This document shows positions 1-11,480 of a stretch of DNA of 64,000 nt, one piece after another. Both the position numbers and the translations under genes were made by a program. The notes under the pieces were generated by a model. That model saw nothing but the letters and a program-made list of their open reading frames with translations, did not search any database and was not told where the DNA came from. Each line of letters begins with the position of its first letter. Position 1 is the first letter of the stretch. The stretch spans positions 1,178,001 to 1,242,000 of the forward strand of contig ML058440.1 of NCBI GenBank assembly GCA_003013855.2, in the 5' to 3' direction. This stretch comes from Liriodendron chinense. Its lineage: Eukaryota > Streptophyta > Magnoliopsida > Magnoliales > Magnoliaceae.

Positions 1-260
1 GATTTTTAAATCCATGCCATTCATCCATTTTTACATATCATTTTATGCCAAGATCCAAAAAATAAAGCAAATCCACATCTAAAGTGGACCATAAAACAAG
101 AAAAAATGGAGAGTGAGACCTTTATGATGCACAAAAGTCTTCGATTAAACTGAAATTTGTGTGGTCCCTTCATCCCGGTCCTTGTGACCTTATCAACAAG
201 TTGGATGGAAAATGTACATCATGTTGGGTCCCATAGTTAGGGACATATTATGGTGGGTCC
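1..260. repeat. Truncated copy of the dispersed GTGGGCCC/GTGGACC inverted-repeat element
   Basis: The stretch carries the family signatures: a CCATTCATCCATTTTT-like block, AAAGTGGACC, a GACCTTATCAACAAGTTGGATGG block and GGTGGGTCCCAC. It is cut at the window edge and is more diverged than the copies near 42 kb and 58 kb. Positions 261-594 hold an AT-rich stretch with CTCAAATCCA/GGTGCCAAAC motifs, ending in GGTGCCAAACGGGCCATAA, which resembles one end of a Tourist-like MITE whose other end I could not find. Confidence 0.5.
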
Positions 261-605
261 CACGTTGGGAAGGATTTCTCCTCAAATCCCACCTTTTTTT
301 GAGGATTTGAAAAAGGGCTAAAAGTGCCTTTTTGAGTTCTCCTGGATTCCACTCAAATCCACTTCTCTTCAAATCCATGGTGCCAAACATAATAAAGCAA
401 CCAGTTTCTCCTCCTTTCCCTCACTTTCTCCTGGAATCCAGGGTGCCAAACGGGCCATAAATGAATCCTTAATGAGAATACCTCCAAATAAGATATTGAT
501 TTCAAATCAATCTAATCTACCTAAGATAGTAAAAGCAAATTTAGGAAATAATTCTCAAAAATTTTAATCACATCTTTTAATTAGCCCCCATATCATCAGT
601 CACAT

Positions 606-1278
606 CCATTTACGAAGCCCTCTTAGGAATGGCAAATCAGTCTTCCGTTAGTCATACGGGGCCTTTGTGGTCTTATGATGCCCCTTCGAAGGTGGCGGCT
701 TTCAGCTGGCTTGCTGGAAGAAACCGCATTCTCACAATCGATAACTTGAAAAAAAGAGAAATGATTCTTTCTAATGCGCTCCCTTTGTGTCTTAATGATG
801 AAGAATCGGTTGCCCACCTGTTCATTCACTGCTCCTTCGCGTCGGATATATGGTGGAGTTTCCTCCGAATGGCGGGAGTTTCCTGGGTAATGCCTAGATC
901 TCTCGATCAGCTTCTTAGTTTGTGGCACGAAGAACCAGGCAGCACTCTAGGTAAAAGGAAGTGGCAATGCGAGCTGCTGGCTATCATCTGGGCCATTTGG
1001 GCTGAAGGAAACAATAGGATATTCAGAAACAAGGCTTCCGCTACCGCTGCTGTATTTTCTAAAGTTCTTATCTGGTTTAGGTAAAGGGCGCTGTGAGCGG
1101 GTTGTGGTTAGAATGGTGTTTTAGGGGGCTTCAGTTGTCTCTCCTTTTCTTTCCCTGTTGATCTTCCTCTTGGGTTTTGCTGTTGTTGTTTCGTTTTTTC
1201 TTCTTTGTTCTTACTTTTTGGCTGCTCACCGTTTAATAAAATTGCTTACCTTTAAAAAAAAAAAAAGAAAAAGAAAAA
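606..1278 (+). mobile_element. 5'-truncated LINE, 3' end with zf-RVT domain and A-rich tail
   Basis: An open frame from 629 to 1084 encodes the C-terminal zinc-binding region of a plant L1-type ORF2 (LWSYDAPSKVAAFSW, then ILTIDNLKKR, CLNDEESVAHLFIHCSFA). A 3' UTR follows and ends in an A-rich tail at about 1252-1278. An identical 11-bp direct repeat, ATCAGTCACAT, lies at 595-605 and 1279-1289. That is the target-site duplication expected of target-primed reverse transcription and fixes both borders. The open frame suggests a fairly recent insertion, but the copy lacks endonuclease and RT and cannot move. Confidence 0.9.
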
Positions 1279-1599
1279 ATCAGTCACATTTCCCCATATC
1301 TCCCACAAATGGTAAATTTTTGATCTTGATATTTAGGTCCCAAATCTATAAATAAACAGTCCAAAATCAGCATATGTTGGGCCCTAAGTGGGCCGTGGGT
1401 GTGCATCTTTGGGTCGTATTTGTTGACATCATTCAATCTAGTAGTGGACGTTGGATTACAATCCAATGGTCAAGGCTTTCGCAGATGTTTTTTCTTTCAT
1501 TCATTTTGCAATAGCATTTTTTCTCTCTAGAACAACATATGTTTTTAAACCAACACTTTGCTTTGTGAACTAGGATTAGTTGCACGAAGCTTCTACTGT

Positions 1600-2565
1600 C
1601 GTTGCTGCTCCCCTATCTCACTTCATGTGTCCCTCTTGCACTGAAGTCTTCTTCTCTAGGTATTGGGGAGAAAATCTGGTTTTGGAAGGACGTGTGGGTG
1701 GGAGAATCTCCTCTTCAGGTTTTATTTCCAAGACTTGCTAGATGATAGAAATTGATCTTCCAGTTTCGAGGTGCTACTCGAGTAGTGATGGTGTGGAGGC
1801 GTGGTTGCCCCATGCTGAGGGAACCTTTTTGATGAGGAGACCCAAGACCTTGTCATGCTCTTAAGAAGTATTCAGCTCCTTACTTCATCGGAGGTGGAGA
1901 GAGACCTGATGAGGTGGCTTTAAGAGGGCTTTAGGAAGCTTTTCAGTTCGATTTTTTTCAAGATGCTTAGCAACTCTCAAGTGGATGGCGAGATTGCGAA
2001 GCATCTTTTGCATGGAAATGTGGAACTCCTCTGAATGTGGCGGTGTTTGCATGGCTAGGAGGGAGGAAGTGAGTATTGACAATTAACAATATCCAAAAAA
2101 GGGCAATGATTATTCCAAATGTTTGTATTATGTGCATTAGGGACGTGGAGTCAGTGGATCACTTGTTCATTCATTGCCCCTTTGCTCATGAGATTTGGTA
2201 TTTCGTGGGTGATGCCGGGCACCGCGGAAGTGTTGCTAACTTCTTGGCATAGGGTGAAGCTAGGGAAGCAAGAGCAAGCGGTATGGAGGTTATCCTTGTT
2301 AGCTGGACTTCGGACGATTTGGGGCGAAAGGAATGGGAGATGCTTCAAGAATTTGAGTTCTTCTTTGTCCCTCGTGGTTAGAAGGGCAAAGGATTGCATT
2401 GCGGGTTGGATCTTTTGTATATATGCTCTAAAGATTATAATTTTTCTTTCCTTTTGAGTGGGTTGTATGCGATGCTTTTTTTTTTCCCCTTTCTTTTAGT
2501 GGGTTGTAAGCTTTTGTGCCTGTTCAGTGCTCTTCCAATAAAACTATGTTCCTTTCAGGAAACAA
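1600..2565 (+). mobile_element. Degenerate LINE 3' fragment
   Basis: Frameshifted remains of an L1-type ORF2 C-terminus: an IGEKIWFWKDVWVGES-like segment near 1660-1705, then a zf-RVT remnant (VDHLFIHCPFAHEIW) near 2150-2200, then an arginine/tryptophan-rich end to about 2457. A 3' UTR with AATAAA near 2540 follows. Several stops and frame changes are present. Positions 2566-3225 hold AT-rich sequence in which I recognise nothing. Confidence 0.7.
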
Positions 2566-3553
2566 AAGTTTTTGCCATTTCCAAATCTGGATATTGTATG
2601 AGATTGGTTGTTTTGAAACTCTTAACAATTCTTTTTTATTACGTAGGTAGAAGTAATGTTTTAAAATGCATCGCTGCAAAAAACAATGCAAAAGGTCAAC
2701 ACTTCCATTTAAAGAAAATACATGCTAGAACTCATTGCTTTGTATGATAAAACTATAAGGCAAAGTATTAAACTAAACAAATTGCATGTTATGAAAGTGA
2801 TATCTATATCTGCAGGCGTGCCCAAGGTTTTGAGAACGGGAAGCTGTATCCTTGTCTACATTGTTCTGTATTAGTATTGTATTAGTATCTGTAGGTGGGT
2901 GTCATAGGCAAATAGTTCTCTAGCTGGCATCCTCTCTCTGTTAAACAGTGCCTCCCCCTCTAGAAAACTCTATATCTAAAAAACATTTGCCTCTTGGCTG
3001 TAGACAATTAGATCCACAACTGCCTAGATGTGTCTTTTTGGTGCTTGCATTTTAATTGCCCTGGTATACTTTGTTGACATCATCGTCATTGCAACCTTGT
3101 CCCAGCTAATTCGGTTACGAATCTTGTTTTTCTATTCATAGTCAAAACAAGTATTCTAATGATTTATTGGCAAAAGTTATATGTCCAGCTGCCCACTTTC
3201 CATCAATCTTTCTTCTCCTTTGTTCACTCTCTTCAAGTTGAGGACAAGATTGTTCATAAATCTTAGGAGGTGGGCAAGGTGATTATGAAGCACCTCAAAA
3301 ACCATTTTACATTGGAGAATGTTTGGAGACCTCTCTGGATGGTGTAGCTTTCTGTTGGATGATAGAAGTTTTTGTGCTTGAAAGGGAGTGTTATGGGGAG
3401 GAAATTCTATATTCAAAATCAGAAATGATAAGCCCCAAAACCTGATGGTTTTATCCTTGTGTTCTTTTAAAAGAATTGAGAGCTCATTGTGGACAGCACC
3501 CTTTAGATGTTCAAAGAATTTCATGAGAGGAGACCCATTTGTAAGATGATCGA

Positions 3554-4397
3554 TGTAACCAATGTTTGAATTATCTCCGATATTATCTCTATCTCTAGCT
3601 CAGCGATAGCGATAACACTAGTAGCGATACCGATAACACTGATAGTATTAGAAATTCTAGGTATCAGGGATGTATCGCTAAATATCGCCAATGTATTGAT
3701 ATTGCCAATATTTTCAACTATGTAAATTCCAAGCGTCGCTTGTCTTGTTAATGCATTGATACTGCCGCCGGTGTATCGCCAATATTTTTTACTGTGTAAA
3801 TTCTAGGTGTTGCTTGTATCGCCAATGTATTTGCAATATTTCAATAATATTGCCAATGTATCGATATTGCAAAAAATCTGTATGTTAAAAAATTCCCATT
3901 TCATATTTTTTATGGGCGCATGGTTGTATGCGACGTTCAATTTGTCAACGATGATATTGACAATATTGCGATATTATCATTATTGAAACATAGCGATATT
4001 GAGACCACAATCTTTTGTTTCTTTTTCAGTTGTCAATGATTTGTTGGGAAATATAGTGTGTTGCTGATAATCTGAAATATCAATGGATGTTTGGATGGAA
4101 GCTTAGAGGTTGGATGGATGAGATGGTTTGACTAATTACTTACAGTAGCACATGCTTTTAGGCCCCCATTAAATAGAAACCAATTATGTATGCATTCATT
4201 TTGCTATTTTTTTATTCCAAAATATGCAAATATGTGTATTTTAGCATCTCTTGAGGTTTCCCTAAAAATTTCCACCGTTTTTCCCATGTTCCTCGCATTT
4301 CCGGTCATCAACGATATTATCGGCTATATCGATATTGTTTCTGTATCCCCGGCTAGCGAAACTTGTAGCGATACCGAAACTTCGAACACTGGTTACA
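3554..4397. mobile_element. Terminal-inverted-repeat element rich in CGATA/TATCG motifs
   Basis: The ends are inverted: TGTAACCAATGTTTGAA at 3554-3570 against the complement of 4381-4397 (TGTAACCAGTGTTCGAA), 15 of 17 matching. Just inside both ends are many short TATCG/CGATA motifs, like subterminal transposase-binding clusters. It interrupts LINE sequence. I found no convincing target duplication and no transposase frame, so superfamily is unassigned (MULE or hAT possible). Confidence 0.55.
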
Positions 4398-5612
4398 ACT
4401 ACCTCAGATCATTGCAACCCATAGATAGAGGTTGTTCTCCCTTGTTGAGAAGAGATCAGACATCAGAAGACTTCAGTGATAGAGCAATAGAGAAGTGAAG
4501 TGAAAGAAAGCTCTGCTGCAAAAACTTTCCAAATCTCTGCTAAAACTTTCAAAGTTATCTGAAACAACCGAGAGGAGTCCCAAGGTCCAGGTCAACTCTT
4601 GACTCTAGAAGAAGAGTCAAATTGTTTTGACTTGTACTTGAGTCACTAGAGCCCACATAAAACAAAAGGTTGCTAGTGTTCTGTAAATCTTTATTCAGCA
4701 CAATACAGCCTGGAATTTTCTGAGCTGAGTAGAGGTCTCAGACTTCCGCCCAATAAGCTTCATCGCTAGTCCTTGCAAAATTATTTTGCAAGTGCTTACA
4801 TCAAGACTGAATGAGGTCATTGGAGTCGTTATTCTGCCCATTCAAACGGCATGTAAAGGATGATAATTGTAGATGGTGTATTCATTGCTAATGAGTGCTT
4901 ACATACGAGGCACAATAGTGCTGAGGTGGGATTCCTTTGCAAATTTTTTATGGAGAAAACATATGACCATGTAGATTGGAATTTCCTAGATTACATTTTT
5001 GCTTGTGTGGTCTTAGATTATGCATGGAGATTGTCGATGAATGGATGTCTCTCTTTCTTTGAAAAAGGGGATGTCTTTCATCTGCTTGCTTCTCTGTCCA
5101 TTCTAAATGGCTTAGTAAAAATTCTTTTCAAAAGAGGACGTATCTGCATTAAGGCGATCCACTCTCCTCTTCTCTTTACCATCATAGGTGAAGCTTTGAG
5201 CCAATTGTTCGAGCTGATTCTTTGGGTTTCATTAAATCCTTTCATGTGGGAAACATGGCAATTCCACATCTCCAGTTTGCAAATGATCTTTAAATCTCTG
5301 TATTGGAAACTTTTGGGTTCAGGGAGTGTATTTGTCTGTATAGCTTGGTCTGGAAATTGTAGGCGCTTCCTAAGATCATTGCTTTCGAGTGGCTAGTTGG
5401 CCATGACAGAATCTTAGCGTTTGATTGTCTTTGATGCATAAATATGGTTTTGGTTAATGGTTGCATTGCATGTGGTCGAGGAATGCAATGTGCTAATTGT
5501 TTATGCATCCATTGCTCCTTTTCAGTGCTGTACGAGGATGGTGTTTTTGCCAATTCAGTGTTGCATGGTCGATAAGATCCATTGATCAAGCTGTTGTGGC
5601 TTGGAGGCAAGG

Positions 5613-7075
5613 TAAGGTGTCCCGTAGCGGTATCGGTGCCCACCGTTTCCGATACGGATACGGGCTGTATCGGTCGATACGGCCCCGTATCGGCCGATAC
5701 GCCCCCCGTAACGGTCCAATTTTTTTTTTTTTTTGCCAAAAAATTCTAAAAAAATATGGATTAAATCCAAAAAATTCCAAACATCCCAAATATGCATTCA
5801 TTTATAATTTTGAACATGTTTATGGTGGTGAAGCGGTCTACTCTTTGGTGAAAAAGCTGTATCGGGCTGTCTGATGAATTTATGAAGCTGATAACCTGGA
5901 ATTAGCTGCAAAACTTATAAATTTAAATTTCTAACTGTCTATTATAAGTAACACATATTATCCAACCTTTAAACCGGATTTTTTTTTTTGAAAAAAATGA
6001 TTTTCCCTAATTTTTTAAATTATTCCGAAATTAAAAAAATACAAAAAAAAAAAACAAACCATGTGCATAATTTGTAAAATGCACATGATTATATTCTATT
6101 ATAAGTAACACATACTATCCAACCTTTAAACACATATTAGAAGATACACATATCGGTTGTATCGCGGAATGTATCGCACTTTTTGGGAAACATGGGGAAA
6201 GCATTGGGAAATTGATTGAATTTTTCAATGAAACTTCAGGGATTGTTAAAATGGACCTCAATACACACATTTAAATCATAATATGTATAAAAAAAAGTCC
6301 ACATAATGGAGTTCCTTTGTAAAAGGATCCTAAGCTATGTGCTATCTGACTGAATTAATGCAACTATTGTTTAAATTGATTCCATAATATATACAAATTT
6401 AACAAGACATTATTGTAAACACAACCAATGCATTGACAAAGTAAAACAAGCAAGAGAGTTGAGAAATATTCTAGTTTTGACTGAATGAGTATCCTCCAAA
6501 TGCAGTTTTGACTATTTAACTTCAACGCAATGCAAGCTATCCTATATGGCCTAGATCTATATGAGGATTCAATAAAATCTAGAAAATAGCTAACTGGACT
6601 CAACAAACTATGACCCCTATGCAGAGTCGGAACGCGGGTCGAGCTGCGCGGTCAGCTCGCCGGGGGTGCAGGGGGCGGCGCGCCCTTGCCTGGGGTTCGG
6701 GGCGGAGCGCCCGAAAGCCCAACGGGTTTTTTTTTTTCCAGGGAGGAGAAACTAGAAGAAAATCGAAAAAAAAGTCATTTTTTCTACAAAATGGCGACTC
6801 TTGTGTGTGTAACCGATATAGTAAAATAGGCCAATCTACAAACACTGGTTTTTAGCAAAAGAAAAGATTAGAAAAGAAATTGGAGAAGAAAAGTGTGAAA
6901 AAATAAAAAAAAATCAGATTTATATATATATGAAAAAAAAACTACCCGTTTTCCGACCGTTACGGGTCAAAATTTTGGGGGTCCCTGTTTTGGACCCCGT
7001 ATCGCGTAACGGCGTTAGCCGTTTCTGTTACGTATCGGCCAATACAGCCGATACGTAACCGTTTTGGCACACTTT
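5613..7075. mobile_element. Non-autonomous MULE-like element inserted in a LINE
   Basis: The 9-bp direct repeat GAGGCAAGG flanks it exactly (5604-5612 and 7076-7084), the duplication size of Mutator-like elements. The ends are imperfectly inverted (AAGGTGTCCCGTAGCGGT against AAAGTGTGCCAAAACGGT, 13 of 18). Both subterminal regions carry palindromic CGGCCGATACG, CGTATCGG and GTAACGG motifs (5637-5720 and 6945-7060). No transposase is encoded. LINE sequence reads straight across when the element and one repeat are ignored. An internal GC-rich block lies at 6628-6730. Confidence 0.8.
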
Positions 7076-7385
7076 GAGGCAAGGCCCTTGGGGCCATAAA
7101 GGGAAGACTTTATGGAGGTTATGCTTTATGGCTACTGCTTGGGCTTCAAGGGAAGGAATAACCAGACCAGATCTTCAACAACAAATGTGAAGCAGCTGTC
7201 CATGTTGTGGAAAGAGTTAAATGTCTTGTTAGCTTTTGGGCTATGGTCTTGAAAGTCTTTGCCAATGCCAGAAGTGAGGTTTGTTCTTTAGATTGATTGG
7301 TTCTTCTTTGTAACACTTTAGCTGTGTTATGGCCTTTGGGCCTTTTCTTTTCTAATAAAGTTTCTTTTCACCTATAAAAAGAAGT

Positions 7386-8560
7386 TCGTAGAGGTGGCAG
7401 CTTTACTAAGGTCTGTTAAGCTGATTTTGGAGTTTAATTTCCTCTCTGCGGTGGTTGAAGGAGATTTCTCATTGATTGTAATCAACCTTTTTAATAGACT
7501 ATTAGATTTAGATTGTGCTTGATTGTAATCAACATATGTAATAGTCTATTACATAGCGCCCATGGGAGTTTTGTGCTCTCATTGCTGGTCTCAAGCTCGG
7601 ATAAAGGAGGGTTGTGTCTGGCTCGCAGTTGGTGTCAAACTTATGCCATAACTTCCATCATGAATCTAGACATTTAAGGCTTAGATGATGATGGTGGTTG
7701 AGGGAGAATAAAAAAATACGATGGCTTGGGCCAAGGGATACTTAGGGCTGTATTTGTGTCCGAGCACATTTCATTCTCCTTTGTTCCTAGGGACACAAAT
7801 GAGAAGGTGGACGAGTTAGCAAAAAGGTGGGCTCTTTAGGTGAAGTTTAGCTATCGTTGTCCTGACTAATCAGTGGTTGTCAAGGTCCTGACTAATCGAC
7901 AGTTGGTGTCAAACTTATGCCATAACTTCCATCATGAATCCAGACAATAAGGCTTAGATGATGATGGTGGTTGAGGGAGAATAAAAAAATATGGTGGCTT
8001 GGGCCAGGGGGTACTTGGGGCTATATTTGTGTCCAAACACATTTCATTCTCCTTTGTTCCTACGGACACAAATGAGAAGGTGGATGAGTTGGCAAAAAGG
8101 TGGGCTCTTTAGGTCAAGTTTAGCTATCGTTGTCCTAACTAATCGGTGGTCGTCAAGGTCTTGACTAATCGGCAGTTGGTGTCAAACTTATGCCATAACT
8201 TCCATCATGAATTCCAACAATAAGGCTTAGATGATGATGGCGGTTGAGGGAGAATTAAAAAAATATAGTGGCTTGGGCCAGGGGGTACTCAGGGCTGTAT
8301 TTGTGTCTGAGCACATTTCATTCTCCTTTGTTCCTAGGGACACAAATGAGAAGGTGGACTAGTTGGCAAAAAGGTGGGCTCTTTAGGTCAAATTTAGCTA
8401 TCGCTGTCCTGACTAATCGGTGGTCGTCAAGGTCCTGGGGTGCAGGGGCATCTTGGTGTGAGATGTGCTTCGTTGGGTGGTGTTGTTGTATTGTTGCTTG
8501 TTGTTGTTTCTATTTTCCTCTTTTCATAAAATTGCTATTCATCAAAAACAAAAAGTTTAT
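7386..8560 (+). mobile_element. LINE 3' fragment with RNase H remnant, partly triplicated
   Basis: The start (ALLRSVKLILEFNF, VVEGDFSLIVIN) and a later block (FSFVPRDTNEKVDELAKRWAL) match the RNase H domain at the end of some plant LINE ORF2 proteins. The later block is repeated three times. A 3' UTR follows, ending near 8560 with a TTCATAAAATTGCTATTCATC-type LINE tail. Many stops are present. Confidence 0.65.
7626..8440 (+). repeat. Three tandem copies of a 273-274 bp LINE RNase H segment
   Basis: Units start with CAGTTGGTGTCAAACTTATG at 7626, 7900 and 8173, and the third ends near 8440. Each unit includes the ATTTCATTCTCCTTTGTTCC block that encodes FSFVPRDTNEK-like sequence. The copies differ by scattered substitutions, so the duplications are not brand new. 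Confidence 0.85.
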
Positions 8561-8579
8561 AGATGATCTTAAAATTTTT

Positions 8580-9613
8580 TTGTGATGCCAAACATCCAAA
8601 TTGCTAACCGTAATTGATTGTCAGATGTTTCAATGCTATATTAGGCCTCAAATCATTAAATTAATCTTTTCAAAAGCTCAACAGCTGGTAGAGGGGTGGA
8701 TGCTTAGAGGTTTGCTAGAATGACCAGCGATTTTGTCGGGTTGTAGTTTGGAGCAACTTTTAATTGATGCAGGGCCATGTAATGACTTAACTCTAAATGC
8801 ACGTATGATCAAATTGAAGAGATTTAAGCAATAAAGTTAATTAACTAACTACTTTCAATCAAAGGGATTAAGCAAATCTCAACAATGAGATGAGATCAAT
8901 CCGTTAGGATCATACCTCTTAGCATAAAATCACATAAACAGTAAAAGGGAGGACCTAGGGATATGGGAATATCCCCAAATCTAGCATAGACTAGTCCACA
9001 TTCAGGTTTGAATCAGATTCTCTTGACTAATCATCCCTCTTCTACCCTTCATATCAAAAGGGGAAGATTCGGGAAAGAAGGAAAAAGATGAAAATGAATA
9101 GGAGGGTTCAAGATGAAGGAAACATGGATTTTCCCAACAAAAGTATAGGAACCTTAGCTTCTCATGCACCCTGAAGATCTAAAAAAGAAGAAAACAGGAA
9201 ATTCGGGGTCGAATCCTCAACACTCAAGGGCCAAGCCTGAAACCCTAGTCTTTTTGATAAAGAGGAAGAAACATCCATTTTTTCATTCATTCACTAATAA
9301 TAAAATAGGGTTTCTCATGAGTCTATATATATATAAACTACGAAATGATAAGGAGTACTAAAGTGCCTAAAAACAAGAAAAAGAATAGAAAAACACCTAA
9401 AACTAAACCATAGCACTAAAGTGCCTAAAAACAAGAAAAAGAACAGAAAAAGGCTTAAAAACTAAACCACCTGTGCGACAGGGTGTGAAATCCGCTCCAT
9501 GGTCCTGCAATCATGCCGCTCCTGCGGTCCTGCTACTCACGTACTCGTAGTGCGTAAGAAAATGGGTTCGAGGGACCCGACGTCCATGCACATCAACTCC
9601 TCTGCTTCGGTAC
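8580..9613. other. Unassigned AT-rich repeat-like stretch
   Basis: I see no gene. Around 8900-9350 the sequence resembles LTR or untranslated retroelement sequence (GGATATGGGAATATCCCC, long purine runs), but I could not find paired ends. A 58-bp tandem duplication starting ACTAAAGTGCC lies at 9357-9414 and 9415-9472. Confidence 0.35.
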
Positions 9614-9621
9614 TCTGTCGG

Positions 9622-10181
9622 TGGGGGTGTCAATGGGCCAGGTTAGGGCTGGGCCAAGCTTTGTCCAAGTATGGCCCGCCTCTCTCAACTTATACCCAAA
9701 CCCAGCCCGTACCTGCGAAGGGCCACAATAGTCTAGCCCAAGCTCGGCCCAAGATAACAAATGCAGCGTCCGGCTTGAACCCGACCCTAGCTCGAGCTCG
9801 ACCTTGCACAAAAAGAAAGAAATTATCCTTCAATCTCGCGCTTTTCCATATAAAAAAAAAAATCATCAACACTATAGAGAATAAAATGAGTTTTAAGAGG
9901 GAGATGGATTTTTTAGAAAAATTTGTGTAAAATTCAAATTTTAAAAGGAGGGAAAATATTTTAATTTAAATTTTAAATTAAAAAATATATTCGGGTCGGG
10001 TCGGGTCGGGTCGGGTTGTTGGGTTTTTGAACAGCCTAGTCCAAGTCCAGCCCATTTGAAAAACGGGCTTATACTTTAGGCCCAAACCCGACCCGCGGGC
10101 TTGATACTCTAGTCCAAGCTCGGCCCAATGCGGGCGAGGCTTGAAAGCCCGTTGGGCCAATCCGGTCCATTGACAGCCCTA
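9622..10181. mobile_element. hAT-like non-autonomous element, 560 bp
   Basis: The ends are TGGGGGTGTCAATGGGCC and the complement of 10164-10181 (TAGGGCTGTCAATGGACC), inverted with three mismatches. An identical 8-bp repeat, TCTGTCGG, flanks it at 9614-9621 and 10182-10189, the hAT duplication size. The interior is rich in GCCCAAGC and CCCGACCC motifs, including a TCGGG run at 9990-10016. There is no transposase. Confidence 0.85.
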
Positions 10182-10249
10182 TCTGTCGGCGACGCCTCCT
10201 CCTCTGGTACACTCTAAAGGGTGCACCACTGATGTCCTCATCACTAATT

Positions 10250-10560
10250 AGGTGTCTGAGGTTTCCCTTGGGCATGGGCACTCAGTTATTGAACGCATGG
10301 AAGAAAAGTTTGGCTGCGTAGAAATGAAAGGGTTGCATCACTCTCATAAAAGCTACTATGTCAAATCCTCGACCTATCCCCCCCTCTTTTTAAAATTCTT
10401 GCAGCCGTTAGTGACAAGATTGAGAAGTTGCAAGGGGGCTTCTTATTGGAAGGTAACATGGACCGGCACAAGTATCATATTTTGGATTGGAAGGAAGTGT
10501 GTGAATAAAAAAGGAAAGGAGGTATCATTTTGGGAACATCTATGAAAGAAAAATGCCCCT
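10250..10560 (+). mobile_element. LINE fragment (end of RT region)
   Basis: In mixed frames the segment encodes HSVIERMEEK, then AAVSDKIEKLQGGFLLEG and HILDWKEVC, matching the part of L1-type ORF2 just after the RT catalytic core. Frameshifts and stops are present and no 3' tail is seen. Positions 10561-11060 hold no gene that I can support. Confidence 0.65.
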
Positions 10561-11063
10561 TCTTGGAAAACCTTGGAATTGAGAAATGGTTATGTTACGG
10601 ATGAATTGGTCATTACGTGAAGGAAATGATCACCGCTGTTATGTGATATGGGTTGAATTGGTCTGTTATGAAAAAATATACAGCCATAAAGGGCCTATTT
10701 TGAAAATTTCTATTTCAAAATTTCTCTCCTTTTTCCACCTTATTCATTTCAACCATGAAGGAAGCTTAGAAACTAATTTGAAACTAGATCTAGGCTTGTT
10801 TTGAGTATTTGATACAGAAATTTGAGTGGGATTCAATGAACCAAAGAAGAGTGGACAATATTGGGAAACATGAGACCCCCCCCTCTCACTATATTTATAT
10901 GTAAGGGACCCCAATCCACCAAAACATGCTTGATTTGTGTTCAATTAGGGCCCATTTGGTCACAAGCTAACACTGCTTGACAACCAACATTTTACCAAAG
11001 AATGGCCTATTACACCATCAAATACATGTCTAGAACCGAAAAAAGGAAGGAGAAAGGGATCCT

Positions 11064-11104
11064 CTTTTTTTTTTTTTTTTTGTCTTTCTTTCTTTCTTTC
11101 TTTT
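11064..11104. repeat. Pyrimidine-rich simple repeat
   Basis: A T run followed by (CTTT)n, beginning at about 11068. Confidence 0.85.
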
Positions 11105-11110
11105 GTTTTT

Positions 11111-11480
11111 GAATTTTACCAATTCCTTTTGGGATCCTCATCTGGCTTCTCGAAAGACATGGGAGAGTCCAATTCGAGGGAGGTACTAGTATCCACCAAC
11201 TTGTCGATGATACAAACTAATGTACCTGGGCTTGGGTTTTTATAAAGCCAAAAGACATGGGAATTTTACCAATTCCTTTTGGGATCCTCATCTGGCTTCT
11301 CGAAAGACATGGGAGAGTCCAATTCGAGGGAGGTACTAGTATCCACCAACTTGTCGATGATACAAACTAATGTACCTGGGCTTGGGTTTTTATAGAAGCC
11401 AAAAGACATGGGAGAGTCCAATTTGAGGGAGGTACCAATATCCACCAACTTGTCAATGATATAAACCCACATCCCTGGGC
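11111..11480. repeat. 150-bp tandem repeat, two full copies and a partial third
   Basis: GAATTTTACCAATTCCTTTT begins at 11111 and again at 11261. Both copies continue through GACATGGGAGAGTCCAATTC, ACCAACTTGTCGATGATAC and CTGGGCTTGGG. A third, more diverged partial unit runs from about 11398. No function is evident. Confidence 0.85.

Larger units (their letters stand above)
3230..7376 (+). mobile_element. Decayed LINE interrupted by at least two other insertions
   Basis: Pieces of one L1-type ORF2 follow each other in order. Segment 3320-3553 has RPSLDGVAF and a remnant of the KAPGPDGF motif. Segment 4735-5300 has SDFRPIS, then VDGVFIANEC and EKTYDHVDWNFL, the N-terminal part of RT. Segment 5330-5612 has AFEWLVGHDRI and a Cys/His zf-RVT remnant. 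Segment 7085-7376 has the very C-terminus and a 3' UTR with AATAAAG. The middle of RT, including the catalytic box, is deleted. The 3554-4397 and 5613-7075 blocks are foreign insertions, and 4398-4734 is unassigned. All frames are broken. Confidence 0.75.
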
